This document shows, piece by piece, positions 16,011-19,789 of a stretch of DNA of 19,789 nt. Under the pieces are notes generated by a model. It did no database searches. It was not told the origin of the DNA and was given only the letters and a program-made list of their open reading frames with translations. A program made the position numbers and the translations under genes. The stretch is from an uncultured bacterium (GTDB lineage: Bacteria; Pseudomonadota; Gammaproteobacteria; Burkholderiales; Burkholderiaceae_E), in assembly GCA_903864485.1 (NCBI GenBank), contig CAIPGD010000181.1:1-19789 (forward strand), read 5' to 3'. Positions within the stretch are counted from its first letter, which is position 1. Every line of letters starts with the position of its first letter.

Positions 16011-17951
16011 ATGACTGCAACCTTGTTCGACGCCTTCCGGACCCAGTTTGAATCGCGCCGCCGCGAATCGATCGCCATCGAAGAATGGTTCCTGCTCTGC
16101 CGCGAGGACCCGCTGACCTACGCGTCGCCCGCCGAACGGATGGTGGCCGCAATCGGCGAGCCACTGACCGTGGATACGCGTGTCGACCCGCGAATGCTAA
16201 GGCTCTTTGGCAATCGCACGCTCCGTCGTTACGCAGCCTTTCATGACTTTTTCGGTATGGAAGACACCATCGAACAGATTGTGTCCTTCTTTCGCCATGC
16301 CGCCATGGGCATGGAGGAATCCAAACAGGTGCTCTACTTGCTGGGGCCGGTCGGCAGCGCCAAGTCCTCGCTGGCCGAGCGCCTCAAGACCTTGATGGAG
16401 CGTTATCCGATTCATGTCCTGCAAGCCGAAGACGGGACGCTGTCACCGGTCAACGAGTCCCCGCTGGGCTTGTTTGCCGGCACCGACCTCGCCATCCAGC
16501 TCGGGACCGAATTTGGCATTGCACCGCGCTATCTGCAGGGGATTGCAAGCCCCTGGGCGACCAAGCGCCTGGAAGAGTACGAGGGCGATCTGACCCGGTT
16601 TCGGGTGGCCCGGCTATGGCCGAGCCAGCTCGAACAACGCGCAATCGCCAAGGTCGAACCCGGCGATGAAAACAATCAGGACATTTCCACGCTCGTTGGA
16701 AAGGTGGACATCCGTAAGCTCGATCGATTCAGTCAGGACGATCCCGATGCCTACAGTTACTCGGGAGGCCTGTGTCTTGCCAACCAGGGTTTGCTGGAGT
16801 TTGTGGAAATGTTCAAGGCGCCCCTCAAGGTCTTGAATCCACTCCTGACCGCGACCCAGGAGAAAAACTTCAAGGGCACCGAAGGCTTCGCCGCAATGCC
16901 CTTTCAGGGCGTAATCCTTGCACACTCGAACGAATCCGAATGGCTGAGTTTTCGCAACAACAAGACCAACGAGGCCTTCCTGGATCGGGTCTACATCGTC
17001 AAGGTGCCCTATTGCTTGCGCATCGATGAAGAGGTCTCGATTTACCGCAAGATGCTGGCCAATTCGGCGCTCAAAGATGCGCCCTGTGCACCGCGCACGC
17101 TCGACATCCTGGCCCAGTTCACCGTCGTCAGTCGATTGATCGTCCCCGAGAACTCTTCTCTCTACGTCAAGATGCGGGTCTATAACGGGGAAAACCTCAA
17201 AGACACCGATCCGAGCGCCAAAACGGTCGCTGAATACCGTGAATCGGCCGGTAATCAGGAGGGCATGAACGGCATCTCAACGCGCTGGGCATTCAAGGTC
17301 ATCAGCTCCGTGTTTGACCGGGACCCCGGCGAAACGGCTGCTGACCCGGTCTCTTTAATGCTCGCGCTCGAGGAGCGCATCGGCCGCGAAGATTGGTCTG
17401 AAGACGCCAAAAAAACCGCGCTTGCGCACCTCAAGGGTTGGCTGGTGCCGCGCTACCTCGAATTCGCCCAGAAAGAAATCCAGACCTCCTACCTCGAGAG
17501 CTATGCCGACTACGGCCAGGCGCTTTTTGACCGCTACGTCCTCTTCGCTGACCACTGGATTCAGGATGAGCCCTTTGTCGATCCAAGCACCGGTGTCGCC
17601 TTTGACCGCGCCGCGCTCAATGTGGAATTGGAGAAAATTGAGAAGCCGGCCGGAATCAGCAATCCCCGGGACTTCCGCCACGAGGTCGTTAACTTTGTCC
17701 TCCGAGCCCGCGCCCGCATTGGCGGTCAGGCACCGGCCTGGACGACGTACGAGAAGCTGCGCGAAGTGATCGAAAAACGGATGTTCGCAGCCACCGACGA
17801 CATCCTGCCGGTCGTGAGCTTTGCCTCTAAGGGCAACCAGTCGGATGAAGAAAAGCATCGCGCATTTGTCGAGCGGATGGGCGCGCGCGGCTACACCCCC
17901 CGGCAAATTCGACGGCTGGTGGAATGGTGGATGCTTGCGCGAAAGAACTAA
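16011..17951 (+). CDS. prkA: PrkA/YeaG family serine protein kinase
   Basis: PrkA proteins combine an AAA+ ATPase-like N-terminal domain with a kinase-related C-terminal domain. E. coli YeaG acts in nitrogen-starvation and stationary-phase adaptation. The product has 646 residues, close to E. coli YeaG (644). Visible features are Walker A GPVGSAKS (112-119), a central LSPVNESPLGLF segment, GGLCLANQGLLEFVEMFKAP (a Walker B-like/sensor region), GVILAHSNESEW, and the C-terminal region with RWAFKVISSVFDRDP and NEELD-like kinase helices to the end. ATG 16011 is chosen because GAGGA lies 5 bases upstream and the family N-terminus (TLFDAF..., RRESIAIEEWFLLCREDP) starts there. The frame is open 50 codons further upstream but without similarity. 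The gene is followed after 30 bases by yeaH. Confidence 0.95.
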   Translation: MTATLFDAFRTQFESRRRESIAIEEWFLLCREDPLTYASPAERMVAAIGEPLTVDTRVDPRMLRLFGNRTLRRYAAFHDFFGMEDTIEQIVSFFRHAAMGMEESKQVLYLLGPVGSAKSSLAERLKTLMERYPIHVLQAEDGTLSPVNESPLGLFAGTDLAIQLGTEFGIAPRYLQGIASPWATKRLEEYEGDLTRFRVARLWPSQLEQRAIAKVEPGDENNQDISTLVGKVDIRKLDRFSQDDPDAYSYSGGLCLANQGLLEFVEMFKAPLKVLNPLLTATQEKNFKGTEGFAAMPFQGVILAHSNESEWLSFRNNKTNEAFLDRVYIVKVPYCLRIDEEVSIYRKMLANSALKDAPCAPRTLDILAQFTVVSRLIVPENSSLYVKMRVYNGENLKDTDPSAKTVAEYRESAGNQEGMNGISTRWAFKVISSVFDRDPGETAADPVSLMLALEERIGREDWSEDAKKTALAHLKGWLVPRYLEFAQKEIQTSYLESYADYGQALFDRYVLFADHWIQDEPFVDPSTGVAFDRAALNVELEKIEKPAGISNPRDFRHEVVNFVLRARARIGGQAPAWTTYEKLREVIEKRMFAATDDILPVVSFASKGNQSDEEKHRAFVERMGARGYTPRQIRRLVEWWMLARKN

Positions 17952-17981
17952 AACCAGCACACCCTCGGCACAAGGAATCCC

Positions 17982-19247
17982 ATGAGTACGCTCATCGATG
18001 CCCGCCACCGGGGTCGCGACAAATCGGCCGATAACCGGGCGCGATTCCTCCGGCGATTTAAGGGCTTGTTGCGCACCAAAGTGGCCGACTTGGCCAAACA
18101 GCGATCGATTCGAGATTCGACTCAGGGCGCCGAGGTCGAGCTGTCGCCCAACGATATCTCCGAGCCCCGGTTTCGTCACCGCGCCGGCAGTGGCGCTGAG
18201 TCGCGTGTGCTGCCGGGTAACGATCGTTTTACTCGAGGCCAAAAGATCCCCCGCAAGCCGCCAACGGGTAGCCAGGGTCCAGGGGGTCACGAACCCGGCG
18301 AGGGCGACTCGGAGGATGTCTTTCGTTTCGCCCTGACCCGCGATGAGTACCTGGCCATTCTGTTCGATGACCTTGAACTGCCCCGTCTCCTGCGAACTCA
18401 ACAAGCCGATATGACCGAGACGCGGATGCGCCGGGCGGGCTACACCCGCCAGGGGGTCCCCGGAACGCTTGCCGTACCCCGAACCATGAAGACCTCGTTG
18501 GCACGACGAATTGCGCTAGCGGGTTCTTTGCGCGAACAACTCCGGGTGGCTCGGGTCCGACTCGAGACGCTCGAACAGGCGCCCCTTCCCGCGCAAGCCC
18601 CCGATGATGAGGCAGAGGCGCTTAAGGCCCACCTTGAGACCCTCGAAAACCGACTTCGAACCCTACCCTTTCTGGATGAGCTCGATCTCCGATACCGGGC
18701 CAGCGTGCCGTTTCAACTGCCCAGGACGGCCGCCGTCATGATTTGCCTGATGGATGTTTCATCCTCCATGGACGAAGATCTAAAAGACATCGCAAAACGA
18801 TTCTTTTTATTACTTTATTTGTTTCTGGAACGAAAATACGATCGAATCGAGCTCGTGTTTGTGCGCCACACCGATGATGCTGAAGAGTGTGATGAGCGAG
18901 AGTTTTTCCATGGCACCAAATCGGGCGGTACTCGGGTCTTGGCGGGGCTTCAAAAGGTGTCCGAAATCGCCAACCGCTACGCACCCGCCCAATGGAACCT
19001 CTATCTTGCGCAGGCCAGCGACGGCGATGCCTTTGGCGATGATGGCGCGCGCTCGGCGCAATTTCTGAGTGAACACTTGCGCGAACGCCTGCGCTTTGCG
19101 GTTTACCTGGGTGTCGGCAACGAGGAAAACAGTACCTTGGCGCGCAACTACCGCGGCGTGATGGACGGACCGAATTTCAGCATGGCGCACGCGGCCACCC
19201 GAGACCAGGTCTACCCGGCCTTTAGAGCGTTGTTTTTGCCATGCTGA
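17982..19247 (+). CDS. yeaH: YeaH/YhbH family protein (DUF444, von Willebrand A-like)
   Basis: The 421-residue protein matches the DUF444 family (E. coli YeaH, 427 residues), the standard partner of PrkA. N-terminal landmarks are DARHRGRDKSADNRARFLRR and the Gly-rich linker around residues 88-108. The C-terminal half is a VWA-like domain with metal-site motif D258-x-S260-x-S262 in LMDVSSSMDE, GGTRVLAGLQ and QASDGDAFGDD. AAGGA lies 8 bases before ATG 17982. The stretch 18781-18845 is unusually AT-rich, with consecutive rare Leu codons TTA-TTA in RFFLLLYLFLERKY. Its 3' end overlaps spoVR by 7 bases. A role with PrkA is known by genetic linkage and co-regulation; the biochemical function is unclear. 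Confidence 0.93.
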   Translation: MSTLIDARHRGRDKSADNRARFLRRFKGLLRTKVADLAKQRSIRDSTQGAEVELSPNDISEPRFRHRAGSGAESRVLPGNDRFTRGQKIPRKPPTGSQGPGGHEPGEGDSEDVFRFALTRDEYLAILFDDLELPRLLRTQQADMTETRMRRAGYTRQGVPGTLAVPRTMKTSLARRIALAGSLREQLRVARVRLETLEQAPLPAQAPDDEAEALKAHLETLENRLRTLPFLDELDLRYRASVPFQLPRTAAVMICLMDVSSSMDEDLKDIAKRFFLLLYLFLERKYDRIELVFVRHTDDAEECDEREFFHGTKSGGTRVLAGLQKVSEIANRYAPAQWNLYLAQASDGDAFGDDGARSAQFLSEHLRERLRFAVYLGVGNEENSTLARNYRGVMDGPNFSMAHAATRDQVYPAFRALFLPC

Positions 19248-19789
19248 CCGGATCGGAATGGGTCTTCTCCGACCTTGAACGCGCCTACGATGACTGCGCG
19301 GAACATTTCGAGCGCATTTTCGGACTTCCGCTTTACGAAAATCAACTCGAAGTCATCTGCGCGGAGCAAATGCTCGATGCGGTCGCCGCCGTCGGGTTGC
19401 CAGCGCACTATGGGCATTGGAGCTTCGGCAAGGCGTTTCTGGGTTCGCAACGCAACTACCTGGCCGGGCGCTCGCCCCTGGCCTACGAGATCGTTCTCAA
19501 CACGCGGCCTGCGATCGCTTATCTGATGGAAACGAACACACTGGCCATGCAGGTGCTAGTGATCGCTCATGCTTGCTTTGGTCACAATGCTGTTTTTGCG
19601 AATAATTATTTATTTAAGGAAAGATCGCATGCGGATGCCATTCTCGATTACTGCGTATTTGCCCGCGACTATGTCCGCCGATGTGAGGAACGGTATGGGA
19701 TCGATCGAGTAGAAGAAACGCTCGACGCCGCGCACGCCCTGCAAGATCATGGTATCGATCGATACCAGCGCCCCAGTCGACTCGATTCC
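19241..19789 (+). CDS. spoVR: SpoVR family protein (YcgB-like), N-terminal part (cut by window end)
   Basis: The first 183 codons are present. ATG 19241 lies inside the end of yeaH (ATGCTGA; the yeaH stop is 19245-19247), implying translational coupling. The sequence aligns closely by memory with E. coli YcgB: LYENQLEVICAEQMLDA, HYGHWSFGKAFL, YEIVLNTRPAIAYLMETNT, VIAHACFGHNAVFANNYLF, DYCVFARDYVRRCEERYG and a DRYQRP motif near the window end. SpoVR is needed for spore cortex formation in Bacillus, but in proteobacteria it travels with prkA-yeaH and has a stress role. Positions about 19585-19622 are AT-rich, with rare TTA and AGA codons, unlike the rest of the gene. Confidence 0.94.
   Translation, partial: MLTGSEWVFSDLERAYDDCAEHFERIFGLPLYENQLEVICAEQMLDAVAAVGLPAHYGHWSFGKAFLGSQRNYLAGRSPLAYEIVLNTRPAIAYLMETNTLAMQVLVIAHACFGHNAVFANNYLFKERSHADAILDYCVFARDYVRRCEERYGIDRVEETLDAAHALQDHGIDRYQRPSRLDS

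Noticed and set aside
17355..18404. Long open frame (349 codons) on the minus strand opposite prkA and yeaH
   Set aside because: It is antisense to two well-supported conserved genes, has no recognisable motifs and is explained by high-GC codon bias that suppresses stops in the opposite frame.
19751..19766. Perfect 16-bp palindrome GGTATCGATCGATACC as an operator
   Set aside because: It lies inside the conserved spoVR coding sequence (GIDRYQ) and contains the over-represented CGATCG core, so it is likely a by-product of that bias.

Overview
The window looks like chromosomal backbone of a high-GC (roughly 60-63 %, estimated by eye) betaproteobacterium, most likely Burkholderiales. This rests on the order trkH-trkA-(NtrX-like)-(NtrY-like)-DUF4390-rsmB-fmt-def, divergent from dprA, which I recall as characteristic of that group, and on the lysine/alanine-rich tail of TopB. 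No rRNA, tRNA, insertion sequence, phage gene or CRISPR array was seen.

Layout. (1) Positions 1-8380 hold a compact minus-strand operon read right to left. It comprises def (deformylase), fmt (Met-tRNA formyltransferase), rsmB (16S rRNA m5C967 methyltransferase), a DUF4390 secreted protein, an NtrY-like membrane histidine kinase, a short NtrX-like response regulator without an AAA+ domain, trkA and the 5' end of trkH. Several junctions overlap. The set couples N-terminal formyl-Met handling and ribosome modification to a two-component system and potassium uptake. (2) A 206-base divergent spacer precedes plus-strand dprA (DNA uptake/recombination mediator), topB (topoisomerase III) and a ChaC-like gamma-glutamylcyclotransferase. 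(3) A second minus-strand unit runs from about 15784 to 13146: an RhlE-type DEAD-box RNA helicase with a TTG start and a leader of about 200 nt, a translationally coupled 204-residue protein of unknown function, and a 117-residue coiled-coil protein of unknown function whose 3' end overlaps that of chaC. (4) A 429-base divergent spacer leads to the plus-strand prkA(yeaG)-yeaH-spoVR cluster, a stress/stationary-phase module known from enterics and Bacillus. spoVR is cut by the window end.

The genes themselves are mostly known families. The less ordinary signals are: recurrent in-frame 12-bp tandem repeats in linkers of at least four genes; a 13-bp tandem array occupying the ribosome-binding region of fmt; a C-terminal extension of RsmB that runs through the signal-peptide region of the next gene; the two unknown proteins behind the helicase; AT-rich rare-codon clusters in yeaH and spoVR; and a marked excess of the hexamer CGATCG. 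I did not find convincing evidence for an undescribed multi-gene system. The rhlE-linked pair of unknown genes is the best candidate.
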